64,000 nt of DNA from Tanypteryx hageni (GCA_028673005.1 CM054116.1:74922838-74986837), one strand, 5' to 3'; shown: positions 12,164 through 24,740, counted from the first letter of the stretch. Made by a program: numbers and translations. The notes: generated from the sequence alone by a model not told the origin.

Positions 12164-13336
12164 ATGGAAGAAAACGCGGAAGATAATCACAAGACGACGA
12201 AAACGACACCCACGCAAAAAATAAAAAATGTGACCGGTTGAGTGAGACAAAACCTTGACGCACAAGCGAACGTGGCCTCCGTTCGATATATCGATACGAT
12301 TTTTTCGCGAAACGTACTGAAGCGAGTCGTCGGCTCCGCCCACTTCACCTCGCGATTTCTCCGTTATTTTCTGCCTCTTGGTCCGAAAACTGTTTCCTTA
12401 AAATTGTTTTTATATCAATCCGCTGTAATGATGAGCGATATGAGAGACTCCGTTTTTTTTTAAAAAAGCCTCTTTGCAAGAACTTGGCCTTCACCTTGCA
12501 TCCAGGAAAAATTTCTACAAAAAGCTTTTTTTTATCGCCATAAAAACCGAATGACGCGAGAGTTTAGAGCGCAAACGACTAATGATTCGGATTGATTTAT
12601 TGCTCCGGAATAACACCCACAACCGCCGCCACCGAAGTGCAAAAAAAGCTGCGCTCTTTTATGAAGACCGACCAAATCTCGATGTAGTCATAGCAATCCT
12701 TCGCCGGACCCCGCGTATTTTTTCCCAAAGCCACTCCAGGGGGAAGAACATGTCATTTCCAGACGGTTCCCTAAATATAATCTTGATTCGACATCAAAGG
12801 GAAAGAGATGGTACAGAGAGAGAATGCGAGAGGGAGTTGGACGACTCGAAGAGAGATGAGTTGCAAAGATGAGATGTGAGATAAAGAAGGAAAGAAATTG
12901 AACAGGTGATGGAACACAAGAGAGAGTCTGGAGCGTCTGGAGACATTGGATGATTTTTTGAAGGGACGCATAAATCAGAGATGCAACGGGAAGGTGATAA
13001 AATTGCACGGAAAGAGTTAGAAGACAGAGAGAGAGAGATGGCGAATCGGTAAAAGGATATGACTGAAACGGAACGACACACGCACGGGGAACATGCATGG
13101 CACTCGTCCGTGCTGCCATCTAGGGTTCCCACGGTCCAACTCTCCGAAGCGTGCACCATCATAACAGCGCGGGACTGGGAAGCAAGGAGCAAGTGGGGTG
13201 GGATAGAAGACGAAGAAGAGCGAACGGGGAGGAGAGGTATCCCGAAGGCTTTTATGCGCCAGAGACGAGTTAAGAAGAGCAATTTTTCGCATGACTACAT
13301 TTCATGCTCGGAACCTACCCGGCCAACTCAAGCTCC

Positions 13337-13405
<69 letters not shown>

Positions 13406-14887
13406 GTCCGATTCCGTCGAATTCCGTAATTATGCGTTGTTAACTCTCTTTCTCCCTTGTATCGCTGAACAGGAGATCCCGTTCCCGTAAGTTATAACCA
13501 CGCTGCGATTGCTCTTCAGCATCGTTGCTTTTCGCAATGAACGTATTCCGCGGAAGGGGTGAAAAAAAAACGTGGCGGTAATTTCTTAATTCCTTTTCGT
13601 CTTTCCGACGACCACAATTAGGCGTCGTTATACACAGCTTTTCTTAAACTTCGAGACGAAGATTTTTTATTATTGGGGCGGCTTTGAAATTTCGAAAAGG
13701 TACTTTACAGGCGGGAGGTGATTAATTTAAGATCGCTTCATCCTGGCAGGAATTCTTCTGTAAATCCTTTTGATGTTTCCTCAAAGCGCTTGATTCGATT
13801 GCTTAATCTTTCTCGGCTCGAGCTCGTGAATAATGCGGATGCGTGGAAAATCATTTCTCGGGGAGGAGCTCCATATGATTGATCGCACGAGTAGGAATGA
13901 GTCGTTGCGATGGAAAATGATCGCGCACTCGCAATATCCAGTACTTTTTCATCCCAAAAAGGTTTAAGTTTTAGGTTATGAATTTATCGCTTAATACATC
14001 TTAATGTTCTCATAACAATGTATGTGGCCCGCATTGAATGACCATGTTGATGTTTGCACCACATAATTATTATTAATCTTTCATCATTTACAGTCTCCGT
14101 TAATTTTACCGTATATATAGCCACTTTTAAACAAAAAACGTACGCTCGTTAAAGTTTTACTTCGAGTAAAGTTTTGTTTACGTTGTCCAATCCGTAATTA
14201 TCCCGATCTAAATTAAAAACCTAAGATCAATAGAGCAAACAAGAAAAACAAAGTAGATATATTTGACTATTCTCAAAGCATTTAATGTTTTACGCGTGAT
14301 TTTTCAAAAGGAAACCATATAATTTAGCGTTTTTGATACGTTAGCCGTTCAAAAACTTAACCATTTAACGTAAAAGCGCTCCTAAGACAAAATATCTCTT
14401 CATATCGCTCTCGCTGCTGCAAAACTTCCATAAAAATAGGAAAAAAAACTTTTGAAATCGAACGCAATAAATTATGAGAAGCATTTCACGAGATTGTACA
14501 TTTATGCTTACTGCTATGTATAATAAGTCCTGGGAAATTCCATGTGATGACAAGAAATGCTCATTTAAAACGTAGGAAGCTTCGCGTGCATGAACATTTC
14601 TCGTATTAGCATAGATAAATTACTCTCGACCCATCGGCGGGATTCATTCGAGGCGAAGAGACCTTGCGGGTATTACTCTGCCTTCCCATCGCGTCCCTTT
14701 TAATCGACGTCTAAAAATAAGGAAAAGAGAAACAGCTGAAGCGAGAAGAGTTGATCGAAATATCTTATCGAGGGTACGATAGAAAAAAGAGAACTCTCAA
14801 TCCCTGTTAAGTCAATCTTCCCTGCCAGCTTATAAAGGAGACGAGTTGAAGAATAGCATAACAATAGAACGTGATGGAGCGAACGAC

Positions 14888-14891
<4 letters not shown>
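12164..14891. other. No gene recognised; contains a CT microsatellite
   Basis: Open frames at 12582-13490 overlap on both strands and carry no recognised domain. The only clear feature is the CT run at 13342-13403. Confidence 0.5.
13342..13403. repeat. (CT)n microsatellite, about 31 units
   Basis: An uninterrupted CT dinucleotide run. Confidence 0.95.
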
Positions 14892-14964
<73 letters not shown>

Positions 14965-14975
14965 TATATTATATA
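14892..14975. repeat. (TA)n microsatellite abutting the LINE insertion
   Basis: TA dinucleotides run to about 14956, followed by a CACA interruption and more TA to about 14975. The RTE copy starts some 17 bp downstream. Confidence 0.93.
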
Positions 14976-14992
14976 GACTTCTTACAGAGGAG

Positions 14993-16634
14993 TAACAGAT
15001 ATATCATTATATATAGACGACAGCATAGTCGGAGAAGGACAGGAAGAAAATGTTGTCGGGCAATACGGACTTGGGAGGAGAAATCGAGGAGGGGAGAAAC
15101 TAGTAGAATTCTGCATCAATAATGACCTTGTAGTGACTAATACATGGTTCAAAAACCATAAACGAAGGTTATACACATGGAAAAGCCCAGGAGATAGAAT
15201 GAGATGCCAAATAGATTACATCCTTGTAAAACAAAGATTCAGGAACAGCATAAAGAACGCCAAGACATTGCAAGGAGCAGACATTGATTCAGATCACAGC
15301 CTTCTAATAGTTGACGTGAGTATAAAGCTCAAACAAATAAGAAAAACTAGAAGAGAAAGACAGACCTGGGACCTAGAAAAACTGAAAGAAAGGCAGGATG
15401 TAGTCAACATGAGGTTGGAAGATCGCCTAAGAAATTTGGAAAACAAACCGAAGACCGTTGATATAGAATGGGATGAAATTAAAACCAGTATCAAGGATAC
15501 CTTGGATAAAGAGATTGGAAAACAAGAGAAGAAAATCAGAAAACCATGGATCACGAAGGAAATGCTGGAGAAAATGGATGAGAGACGAAAATGGAAAAAC
15601 GTTAACAGTGAAGAAGGTAGAGCCAACTATAGGCGTATAAACAATGAGTTGAGAAGGGTAACAGATAAAGCTAGAGAAAACTGGATAAAAGGAAAATGTG
15701 ATGAAATAGAACAAATGGAGAAGTTAGGACGGTACGATATGATGTACGCTAGGGCACTGGAATTAGAAGATAAGAAGTCTAATGGAATTCGTGGTAAAGG
15801 AATTATGAATACGGATGGGAAGATAGTCTCAGAAACAAAGGATGTAGCACAGGTATGGGAAGAATACATTAAGGAATTATACGGCAAACAGGCAGGAGCG
15901 GCAAAAATAGAACTGGAAAATGAGGAAAACATTGAAGAAGACAACTTAGGACCAAGTATTATGGAGAGCGAAGTAGAAAAGGCGATAGTGGAACTAAAGA
16001 AGGGGAAAGCCACGGGCAGCGATGGAATACCGGCTGAGATATTTAAAGTCATAGGATCAGAAGGACTAAAAGCGATCACGAAATTAATTAATAAGATTTA
16101 CGACACGGGAGAGTGGCCTCGGGATTTCCTAGAAGTAACAATGATCCCTCTAAAGAAGAAGCCAAAGGCAATGCAGTGTAAAGATTACAGAACTATAAGC
16201 CTTCTGTCACACACATCGAAGATCATCACGAGGATTCTTAATAAAAGGCTGGAGAAAAAGGCAGAAGAAATAATAGGGGAAGATCAATTCGGTTTCAGAA
16301 AAGGACGAGGAACTAGAGATGCGATAGGAGTAGTTAGAATCATATCAGAAAGGGCAATAGAATACAGTCTATCAGAAAGAGGAAGGCTAACTGGGTTGGA
16401 CATTACATGAGGAGAGAGTATGATTAAAGATGTGTTAGAAGGAAAACTAGATGGGAAAAGGGAAAGAGGTAGGAAAAGGTATCACCTGATAGACGATTTG
16501 AAAGGGAAAGAGAGTTATCAAGATATGAAGAGGACAGCGGAAAATAGGAGTATATGGAGAACCAGGTTTAACCATGAATAATCACGGACCTGTCTACGGA
16601 CAGACTACCTATGATGATGATGATGATGATGATA
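14993..16634 (+). mobile_element. RTE-clade (BovB-like) LINE copy 1, 5'-truncated and internally deleted
   Basis: A 1.64-kb LINE copy ends in a 3' (GAT)n tail at about 16607-16633, typical of RTE-type elements that end in short tandem repeats. CTTACAGAGGAG occurs exactly at 14981-14992 and again at 16642-16653, each preceded by ATAGAC within a few bases, so an imperfect target-site duplication of about 20 bp brackets it. The 5' end lies inside the endonuclease domain. Compared with copy 2 at 21.2 kb it lacks about 848 bp of the reverse transcriptase, with the junction at 16369/16370. Confidence 0.88.
14998..16410 (+). pseudogene. RTE LINE polyprotein remnant: endonuclease C-half fused to N-terminal RT
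   Basis: A single frame is open from the element's 5' end. It first encodes the C-terminal half of an apurinic-type endonuclease: LVEFCINNDLVVTNTWF, RLYTWKSPGD, QIDYILVKQRFRNSI and the catalytic SDH in DIDSDHSLLIVDV. A linker rich in Lys/Glu follows, then the start of the reverse transcriptase: KATGSDGIPAEIFK, the KDYRTISLL block and DQFGFRKGRGTRDAI. After AIEYS the frame runs into sequence that belongs near the normal C-terminus, but in a shifted frame, and stops after LDIT. The order matches RTE/BovB proteins, where EN precedes RT in one ORF. The catalytic RT motifs are gone, so it cannot be autonomous. The rest of the frame has no stop or frameshift, suggesting recent insertion. Confidence 0.88.
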
Positions 16635-17035
16635 GACATTCCTTACAGAGGAGGAGATATATATAACATAGTAAAAGGTGCTTGCATCTCACCTTGAAAA
16701 AATATTAATTTTTCAGAGAGATATTTAATCATGGGAAATATTTCTTTAATTCATAAGATTTCTCCTCTGGACCGATTTTCGTTTTTTCCTTATGGAACAA
16801 TAATGAAGTAAAACAATCACTAATTTTTGCAATTTTAGGAATATTATAATTTTTGCACATTAGGTTAATAATTCCACACATTTCTGCCAAATTTTAAAGT
16901 TGTACCACATTTAGAAGTGAAATAACATTTATTTAATTGTTCAAATTCATATATTTTTTAACGGCCGCAATAACGATTTCACGCAGACAATATATGATCT
17001 CTTATCGGTAAGTATTCACTGTATTATATATACGG

Positions 17036-17533
17036 AAAATCCAAGGAAATGTGAATGTCGAGAAGAGAATAAAATTTTAACATAAGGGTTAGTGGAAAGT
17101 CATCAGAACAAGTTCCAGACCCTAAATTCTTTGGAAGCATCATAAAATATGCACCGATAAAATAAGGACTAGAGCAGCGGAAGCAAAAGTCGCCTTCAGA
17201 AGAAAGAAACTTGTACTGACGTGAAAATAAAGGAAGATGTACATAAAAAAATTATAAAATACTTGTATGGAGCAGAAACATGGACACTCAGAAAAAAAAA
17301 TTAAGAAATATACAAAAGAATTGGTAAACTTCGAAGTGGAGAAGTACGCTTAGGATAAAATAGGCGGATAGGAAATAAAAAGAATAACTCGAAGGAAAAT
17401 GGGAAAGAGAAAGGAAACTTTCAGATCCTAGATTACTTGAAATGAAAAGAGAACTATCAAGAAATCTATAAAATTGCAGAGAACAAAGTTTAATCAGTAA
17501 TAATCTCCAATTTGTCTGCGAACAGATTACTAA
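17036..17533 (+). mobile_element. RTE LINE copy 3, old and eroded C-terminal/3' fragment
   Basis: About 500 bp aligns by eye, with many substitutions and small indels, to the region of copy 2 from about 21908 to 22575. Shared landmarks are AAATCCAAGG at the start, GTGGAAAG...AGAACAAGTT, TTGGAAGCATCAT, CTTCAGAAGAAAGA, GGAGCAGAAACATGGAC and a relic of the 3' end (CTGCGAACAGATTAC for CTACGGACAGACTAC). It has no open frame. It is clearly older than copies 1 and 2 although it lies only about 400 bp from copy 1. Confidence 0.8.
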
Positions 17534-17703
17534 CGTTTATTTTTATACACATATATATGTGGCAACTAGGTGTTGTACGAAGTCTAGTGGATATTTATTG
17601 TATTGAGAGCCTCTGGGGGTGTTGGGGAGACTAACGAAGAAACCTAAGGTGAAAGCTTTTCTGGTAAGGCCCTTTTTAATCTAAGGACATATATATGTGT
17701 GTG

Positions 17704-17707
<4 letters not shown>

Positions 17708-17750
<43 letters not shown>
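17708..17750. repeat. (TA)n microsatellite
   Basis: About 21 TA units, preceded by a GTGTGTATG patch. Confidence 0.92.
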
Positions 17751-17754
<4 letters not shown>

Positions 17755-20700
17755 AGAAAGCAAAAGATAAAGAGAGAAAATTGAACGAAAACACAAGATG
17801 AACGTCAATCGGCCTTGATGGCAAGACACTCCATTTTCCTCATGCATTGTGATCCATCTTAAAAGTGTTCGCGAGCTTTCCTCCTGGAAAAGTGCTTTTA
17901 GAAAAAAACTCAAGAGGCGTCTCTCTCGCTCGCTCTTCTTTGGCTCGCTCGCTCTCTACTCAAGACATTCTCGGAAAGAGAGAGAGAGAAAAGGAGAGGA
18001 ATCAGTCAACTATCTTTTGTTTTTCTTTCGCGAGACGAAGTGGGTTGTTGCGCCTCGGATGAAATGGACGCATTCAAATAAGCGAGGGCTAATGGGCGAG
18101 GCCGGGATGGGAGAGAGAAAAATGGTGTTCCGGCAATCCTGAGACAAATTCCCTCCGCAGGAAGTTGCGGGGGAAAAAACACGAGCGCTGGAACACGTAG
18201 AATGCCTCCACTCAGTTTATTTAAACCTATATCAGTCGATGAAAATTTTAGATCGGTTTCTTCATATGGCTGTAAATAAATCAAAAGTTAATATTAGATG
18301 AGGTTTTTCAGATCGAGTTTGTTCGATTATGTGATGTTTTGATGGGACAACGCGGCTTAATTTACAACTATGTTCCTCGGATGGAACTTGGATTGCTGGC
18401 GGGGGAAATGGGAGTTATGACTAACAGAAACTATGTAATGCTCGTGATGGCATTCTCTTTGCGTGATTAGATGGTGATTCGCCAGTCGGTGGATCATCAC
18501 TGATGACGGTTGCTTTGTTGCCGAAATTTGCATGTTTTTATTTAACCATTTCGCGGTAGTCGGAGTTATCTCTATTACCTGTAGGCTTACGAAGTAAAGC
18601 AGGTAATCCATGTAATGGAGAAATTAAGTGCCGTGAAAAGCAGATACCTCTCAATAAAGAAACAGAGATGTGAAAAATGTAATTTATCTTAAAGAGGCTA
18701 AAATTCAAAGAGGAAAGATTTTTTTGTTAATAAGTGTCAGTAGCGACGCGGTAGACGATTCAGGATCTTGGTCTACTCTTTGGTTTCTTTATTGTTTATA
18801 AGCCATATCAGTCACCATAGTACCTTCATCAGACCATTATGACATTTTAATTTGTTGGTAAATAAATTTAGGGAAAGTTTTACGATAGCTACTGAGGGTA
18901 TCAAATCAAGAAACTTCAATATGAACATTTTAAAGAATAAATGCAGCAATTTCTCGAGTAGTATGCGTGGAAAATGCATTTGTTTTCCATCCTTTATTGC
19001 GATACCCTCATTTATTTTAGAATACATGTAAAGATTGTGTCTGAGTTACACCAGAAAAATTTTTCATTTCTATTTTATATTAATTTTGAGATTTAGGAAT
19101 TTTTCACGGTTCTTTAATATTAAAATCATCTCCTTATTTAACCAAAAATATTAAGGCAAGAATCTAATCACCATTTAATAACCAAACTTTCAAGCTTACC
19201 AATTATCCTAAATCTTCATCATCCTCAAATTCTCCAAGTAAATTACGTTAATACTACATTTCTCTGGTATCAAGGTTTCAAGTAATAATATTTTTCGCGC
19301 GAGACAACCTCTGCCGCCAAAAGCGTAGCTATAAGGTATATTAAATGTGATTTAGAGAACGCGAAAATCGAATTAATGCATTAATCTCACTATTGTATAA
19401 CCTATCACTCAATGTTACACGGTCTTAATACGAAGTAGGAACTAAAAACTCTCGGAGGAAGGTTCACCCTTCGAAATAAATGAACAAGTCAAAGGAAGTA
19501 ACGATGGTAATTTTTTCAAGAGCATTAATTTGCCTAAAAACGACACGCGTGACATTCGAATGCGAAGGAATAAAATTCGCCACGCATAGTATTTTCTCTC
19601 CTTAACAGGTTTTCAATATTTAGCGCGTAAAAGGAGCGCGTGACTGGAATTCTTTAAAAAGGTCGTGATTGAATATGTTAGGATCGTTTCAGGCATTTAT
19701 TTTACACGGGCGGACTGGATAAATATTATTAATGACTGGACTGGATGCACGTCTCCGATGTATTATTGGCGTAATTTACATGAGAAATATCCGGGCGCCA
19801 AGGGAGTTGAAACTGTTATTTGAGAAACAAGGGGACTAGAAACACGGAGATAAAGTTTCAAGGCGAATGTGTCTGGCCGAGTGCTAATTTATGTTGTCGG
19901 TCGAATCCCATTTTAATTCCTCCGGCCAGTTGGACCGTATATGTTTTTGGGGGAAAGGGAGGATGGGGGAGGGCAGCGCTTCGGTCCGATTCCATAATTT
20001 CTTCGGTTAAACCGAAACAGATTCTCATTAGTTTATTCGGCAATCGACTTACGAGTTACCCATTGCGGAGGAGTTGCGTAAACTTCTAATCTGTGCCCTC
20101 GAAACAAAACCGGTTCAACTCGAGTTGGTTGTTGAAATAAAGCGAAATATAAACCTTTCACTTACTCAAATATTAACGGAGAATTTTAACGTAACAAAGA
20201 TGGCCCGCTCGCTGTGATTATTCACGCGTGATTTTGAGAAAAAAATCTTCAATTAATAAACTTCGCGAGGAGGGAATTCGAAAGGGATACTCTGGGGCCT
20301 TTGATTTTTTCATACAAAATATAAGCAACAAAAATATATCGAAAAATAATGGTACCTAAAATAGCACATTTTAAAATATAAAATATAATTAGTGCTATTC
20401 AAAATAAAATTTTCAATACAGTTTTACTTATAAAAGAAAGGCTATTCGATTAGGTTGCTGTTATGCTGAGAATAAAATTCTATAAAAAAGCGCCGATTTT
20501 TAACTGACTTCAATGCAAAATTACTTTAAAGTAGTCAGAAAATTACAAATAAACATTTTCAACCAATTTTTAATTTGTTCACAGAGTTTCCAAAAAGAAA
20601 CGTAGGAACTTAAAGCTGTGCGAAAAATTCGATCAGAGACCAGACAAAAATGAATGGACGCCATCATACACATATGTATATTTTAAAACGGGCTTAACCA

Positions 20701-21191
20701 CTCAAATTCTCAGTCTTAAAAACCGTAATCCTCGTTACTCAAATACCATCCGCCGCGACTCCCACCATTCTTTAAGAACGTAAGGAAGAGGGCAATTATA
20801 ATGGCGTGATTGAAGGGGTCTCGTCCCGTATTTGCATTGGGGGATTCACGACCTCCGAACAATAGACGGTCGTAAATCTCTCTTTCATTCGTTCACGTTT
20901 CACGAAGAAGATGATAGGTTAGGCTCGCTAACGAGGAACAACCCTCGATAACAATGGATTCCTCGACCCGGAATGAGGACGCCGTTTCGAGGGAATTTAT
21001 TTCAGATATAAGGCGCTTTAGACGTCGCGCACTCGGAAAGGGTGGGGTCGTCCATTTTATAAGGGGATGCGATGGCGTCGCCATGTAAATCGTTTCAAAT
21101 CGATTTTTTCCCGGTGGCCGATTATTCAAAAGTTCGTAGCGTGAAACAGAAAGAGATTTGTTTGAAACCGCGGTATTACTAATGTATTCAT
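17751..21191. other. AT-rich DNA, no gene recognised
   Basis: No supported feature. Short open stretches near 17850-18280, 19820-20090 and 20890-21130 show no domain and overlap on opposite strands. Confidence 0.5.
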
Positions 21192-21200
21192 AATATTCTT

Positions 21201-22392
21201 ATAATTAATAAGATTTACGACACAGGAGAGTGGCCTCGGGATTTCCTAGAAGTAACAATGATCACTCTAAAGAAGAAGCCAAAGGCAATGCAGTGTAAAG
21301 ATTACAGAACTATAAGCCTTCTGTCACACACTTCGAAGATCATCACGAGGATTCTTAATAAAAGGCTGGAGAAAAAGGCAGAAGAAATAATAGGGGAAGA
21401 TCAATTCGGTTTCAGAAAAGGACGAGGAACTAGAGATGCGATAGGGGTAGTTAGAATCATATCAGAAAGGGCAATAGAATACAGTCAAGATATCTGCGTA
21501 TGTTTCGTAGACTGGCAGAAGGCCTTTGATAGAGTAAATTGGGTAAAGTTGATGAAGATACTAAAGGATATAGGTGTAGACTGCAAAGACAGGAGACTGA
21601 TCAGGAATCTATATGTGAATCAAGTTGTAAAGGTCAGGTTGGAGAATGCGGACACCTGCGGAATAAATATCGGTAGAGGAGTAAGACAGGGCTGCTGCAT
21701 ATCGCCGACCCTAGTCAATATATATGGAGAAAGTCTAATGCAAGAAACGTTAGAAGGCACAGGAGATTTCAAAATAGGAGGAAGGATTATAAGAACAGTA
21801 AAAGACGCGGATGATCAAGTACTTCTAGCAAGAAAGGAAGAGGAACTCCAGAAAATGATAAATAGACTAGTAATAACAGGTAGAAAAGACAGTATGGAAA
21901 TAAATAGAAAAATCCAAGGTCATTCAAATATCGAGCAAAGAAGAGAATCTGAACATAGTATTGGTGGAAAGCCTTTAGAACAAGTTTCAGACTATAAGAC
22001 TATAAATACCTTGGAAGCATCATGACAAGAGAAGTAAAAGTACGGATGAGATCAGGACTAGAATAGGATAAGCAAAAGCGGCTTTCAGAAGAAAGAGGTC
22101 CCTACCTATGGGGAATACAAGGGACGATATCTGCAAAAGGTTCAGAAAATGCTATGTATGGAGTACAGCTTTATATGGGGCAGAAACATGGACGCTAAGG
22201 AAAAGTGACATCAAATACATGGAAAGCTTTGAAATGTGGACTTGGAGGAGAATGCTAAAGATAAAATGGACAGATAGGATGAAAAACGATGAAGTGCTAC
22301 GAAGAATAGGAGAGAGGCGAATGATTATACAGACTATCAGAAAGAGGAAGGCTAACTGGGTTGGACATTACATGAGGAGAGAGTATGATTAA
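21201..22392 (+). pseudogene. RTE LINE reverse transcriptase remnant with frameshifts
   Basis: The first segment, open to about 22022, carries RT motifs in order: DYRTISLL, FGFRKGRGTRDAI, CVCFVDWQKAFDRVNW (motif A, catalytic Asp) and GRGVRQGCCISPTLVN (motif B). The motif C position reads KDADDQVLL where RTE proteins have Y/F before ADD, so the aromatic residue is replaced by Asp. Frame disruptions follow around SMEINRKIQGHSNIEQRR and at DYKTINTLEAS. The C-terminal part resumes in another frame at 22108-22392 (LYGAETWTLRKSDIK, FEMWTWRRMLKIKWTDR and ANWVGHYMRR), which is the usual RTE C-terminal region. It is non-functional because of the shifts and the motif C change. Confidence 0.87.
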
Positions 22393-22587
22393 AGATGTGT
22401 TTGAAGGAAAACTAGATGGAAAAAGGGAAAGAGGCAGGAAAAGGTTTCAGCTGATAGACGATTTGAAAGGGAAAGAGAGTTATCAAGATATGAAGAGGAC
22501 AGCGGAAAATAGGAGTATATGGAGATCCAGGGTTAATCATGAATAATCACGGACCTATCTACGGACAGACTACCTATGATGACGATG
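21201..22587 (+). mobile_element. RTE-clade LINE copy 2, 5'-truncated, retains the RT core
   Basis: Homology to copy 1 begins at about 21203 (AATTAATAAGATTTACGACAC) and runs to the conserved 3' end, ACGGACAGACTACCTATGATGA. The 3' tail is a short GATGACGATG remnant. A 9-bp direct repeat, AATATTCTT, sits at 21192-21200 and 22588-22596 immediately outside the element and is a convincing target-site duplication. In the overlapping segment it differs from copy 1 at only a few positions in about 280 bp, so both come from the same young subfamily. Confidence 0.88.
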
Positions 22588-22596
22588 AATATTCTT

Positions 22597-24290
22597 GTAA
22601 GTTGAGATCTTATGTATATCTATAGCTTCCGTGTTCGTATATTTTGAGCTGCTTATTCCAGAACCCGTTACGGGCCATAATTTCGGAGAGGTATCAGTTT
22701 TCTAAACTGCGACCCAAAGCAATACGTTCAAGGGAGACGTTCATTTCAGTTTAGAGTGGTCCTTATCTATTTATTGCTGTAAAATTATTTAGATTATTAG
22801 GTAGAGTTTCCGCTACCACGGTTATTTAAGAGCTTATCTCGTCGATAGTTATAAAGACTGTCATTATGTATCCCTTATTATTCCTACCTTTAACGAAAAA
22901 AAATATATAGCGTCTAGGAAACATACGAAGAAATATATCTTCCGATTAGTTGGATATTTTCGAAAATGTTAAACAAGAAAATACCTACACAGAAATTAGA
23001 CGCCCTGCAATCGTAAGATACAGATACATCTGCGAAGATACATCAGAGAAAAATATCTCGAAAAATTATGAACGAAAATTAAATGCAAAGATTTTTTCAG
23101 TCTCCATACAATGATAGATAATAGCTTTAAAAAATACTTCGAAAATTATCTCCGAGCTGAAAATAACCATTAACAAATACCGTATACCAAATAACTAAAT
23201 CGATCAAAATTTTAACTCCGTCGCGTTCCGCTTGTCGAATCGTAAAATTTGAATATTATTGCGCATATATTTACCGCTCCAATTTACATCGGATGTTAGA
23301 TTCCGTTCCATTTATATTCCGCTAGCAAAAAAACTCACCGATCAATAAAATAAATCGCATTCGATTCGAAAAAATTACTGCGCTCAAACGCGTTTAATCG
23401 GACTTCTTGCAACCTTTAAAGCTATTCGAGTTAAACGTTGCCGAGGGAATGTATCATGCTAGGAAAGGCGATCTTTTTAAAAAGGGATAGCAGTTGCCGT
23501 TTCGGGACTGTTATTTATAGCGTTGATTGCGGTTATTGATTGCCATATCCTCTCTGTGCAGGTGTCTGTTTTTGGGAGAGAAAAAAATGAATCCCTTTCC
23601 CATCGGAATCTGATACCTACCGAGAGTAAAAATAACCGCATGTCGCATGCAACTGGATTTTTTCCGCCATCGAATTTATATCTACATCTCTTTTCAAAGG
23701 GCCATTTTTTACACCGTCCTTTTCGTTCGGTTTTATAATAAAAAATGTAGTCTGCCCTGCAATGGATGTAATGAAAACGTCTACTCGAGGAACGAAATCG
23801 GCCGACAATGACAGTTTGCGTTTTGGGAGAGAGACATAAGAGTAAATCTTTATCGGATATATTTAGTGCGGAAAAATGGATTTTGGATTCCATCGCGGCT
23901 ATATTTAAGTTCTTTTCGTAACGCGGTGACTTTTTTTTCCGAGCGCGAGACATTCCATTTGCTTTTATCGTCACGACCGAAATGCGGTTACGGATAACGC
24001 CGCATCGGTGATCGAAGAGCGAGATTTTCGGAGATACCTATTGACAGGCGATAAAGATGCGGAAAAACCGACACGTCATTCACTTTTAATACATTATATT
24101 GCACTCTCACAGAAAGGAATTAATTCTTCGGAAAATACGCACGAGGTATTTATTTTCATTTCTCAGTTAACAGAATTAAAATCAACCTGAGTTCACTCTG
24201 CAATAATTTCCATGTTATTATAATATTGCGAACACGTATGCAAATTTATTCTACGCGTACTATATTTTTATAATCATGTGTAAATATATT
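22597..24290. other. AT-rich DNA, no gene recognised
   Basis: No recognised gene or repeat. Open stretches at 23477-23974 (minus) and 23523-23738 (plus) overlap and show no domain. Confidence 0.5.
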
Positions 24291-24458
24291 CCGTTTTAGA
24301 GGATCATTTTGCGCGATCGTAACGAGGAAAAGATGAGTTCGCGTGTTTACTCATGAGTCAAATTAGGGTAATTAGTTCAATTTTGTTACGGTAGCTAATT
24401 TGATTATACACCTTGCTTACGTTCGGAGAAAATGAGATTTATCTCGGATGCTTCGAGG

Positions 24459-24465
24459 AAAAAAA
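24459..24465 (-). terminator. Pol III terminator, T7 on the minus strand
   Basis: A run of seven A on the plus strand lies five bases past the tRNA 3' end, so the minus-strand transcript meets T7, enough for RNA polymerase III termination. Confidence 0.85.
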
Positions 24466-24469
24466 GGAA

Positions 24470-24541
24470 TTCCGGTACCGGGAATCGAACCCGGGCCTCC
24501 CGGGTGAGAGCCGGGTATCCTAACCACTAGACAATACCGGA
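24470..24541 (-). tRNA. tRNA-Glu (CTC)
   Basis: On the minus strand the 72-nt sequence starts TCCGGTA and ends TACCGGA plus discriminator A, giving a perfect 7-bp acceptor stem. The D-arm contains GTCTAGTGGTTAGGAT, matching box A of animal tRNA-Glu. The anticodon stem CCCGG/CCGGG closes loop CTCTCAC, placing CTC at positions 34-36, which reads GAG (Glu). The T-arm contains GGTTCGATTCC, a canonical box B. An oligo-T terminator follows. All stems pair fully, so it looks functional. It is identical to the partner at 24923 and is transcribed away from the palindrome centre. Confidence 0.96.
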
Positions 24542-24723
24542 TCATGTTATAAGGGAAGAGTTCAAGTTCAAAGTTCTTTATTGCCATAGACATGTTACAT
24601 GTTATTTTTACCCTTTACAGCTTAGTTTACATATATCATATTTGCGTCATGTTTAGTCCATGGCAATTCCCGTTTAGGCTTAGTGCCTCTTCGGGTTGGA
24701 CTTATTGTGTTAGTCTACACTTG
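24542..24723 (-). mobile_element. LINE-like 3' tail, left arm copy
   Basis: Read on the minus strand this ends GCAATAAAGAACTTTGAAC followed by TTGAAC, a polyadenylation-signal-like end with a short TTGAAC repeat, as at 3' ends of CR1/L2-like LINEs. It is the mirror of 24741-24904. The family assignment is an inference from the tail only; no coding part is present. Confidence 0.5.
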
Positions 24724-24740
24724 TGCCAAATGGCTCCCAA

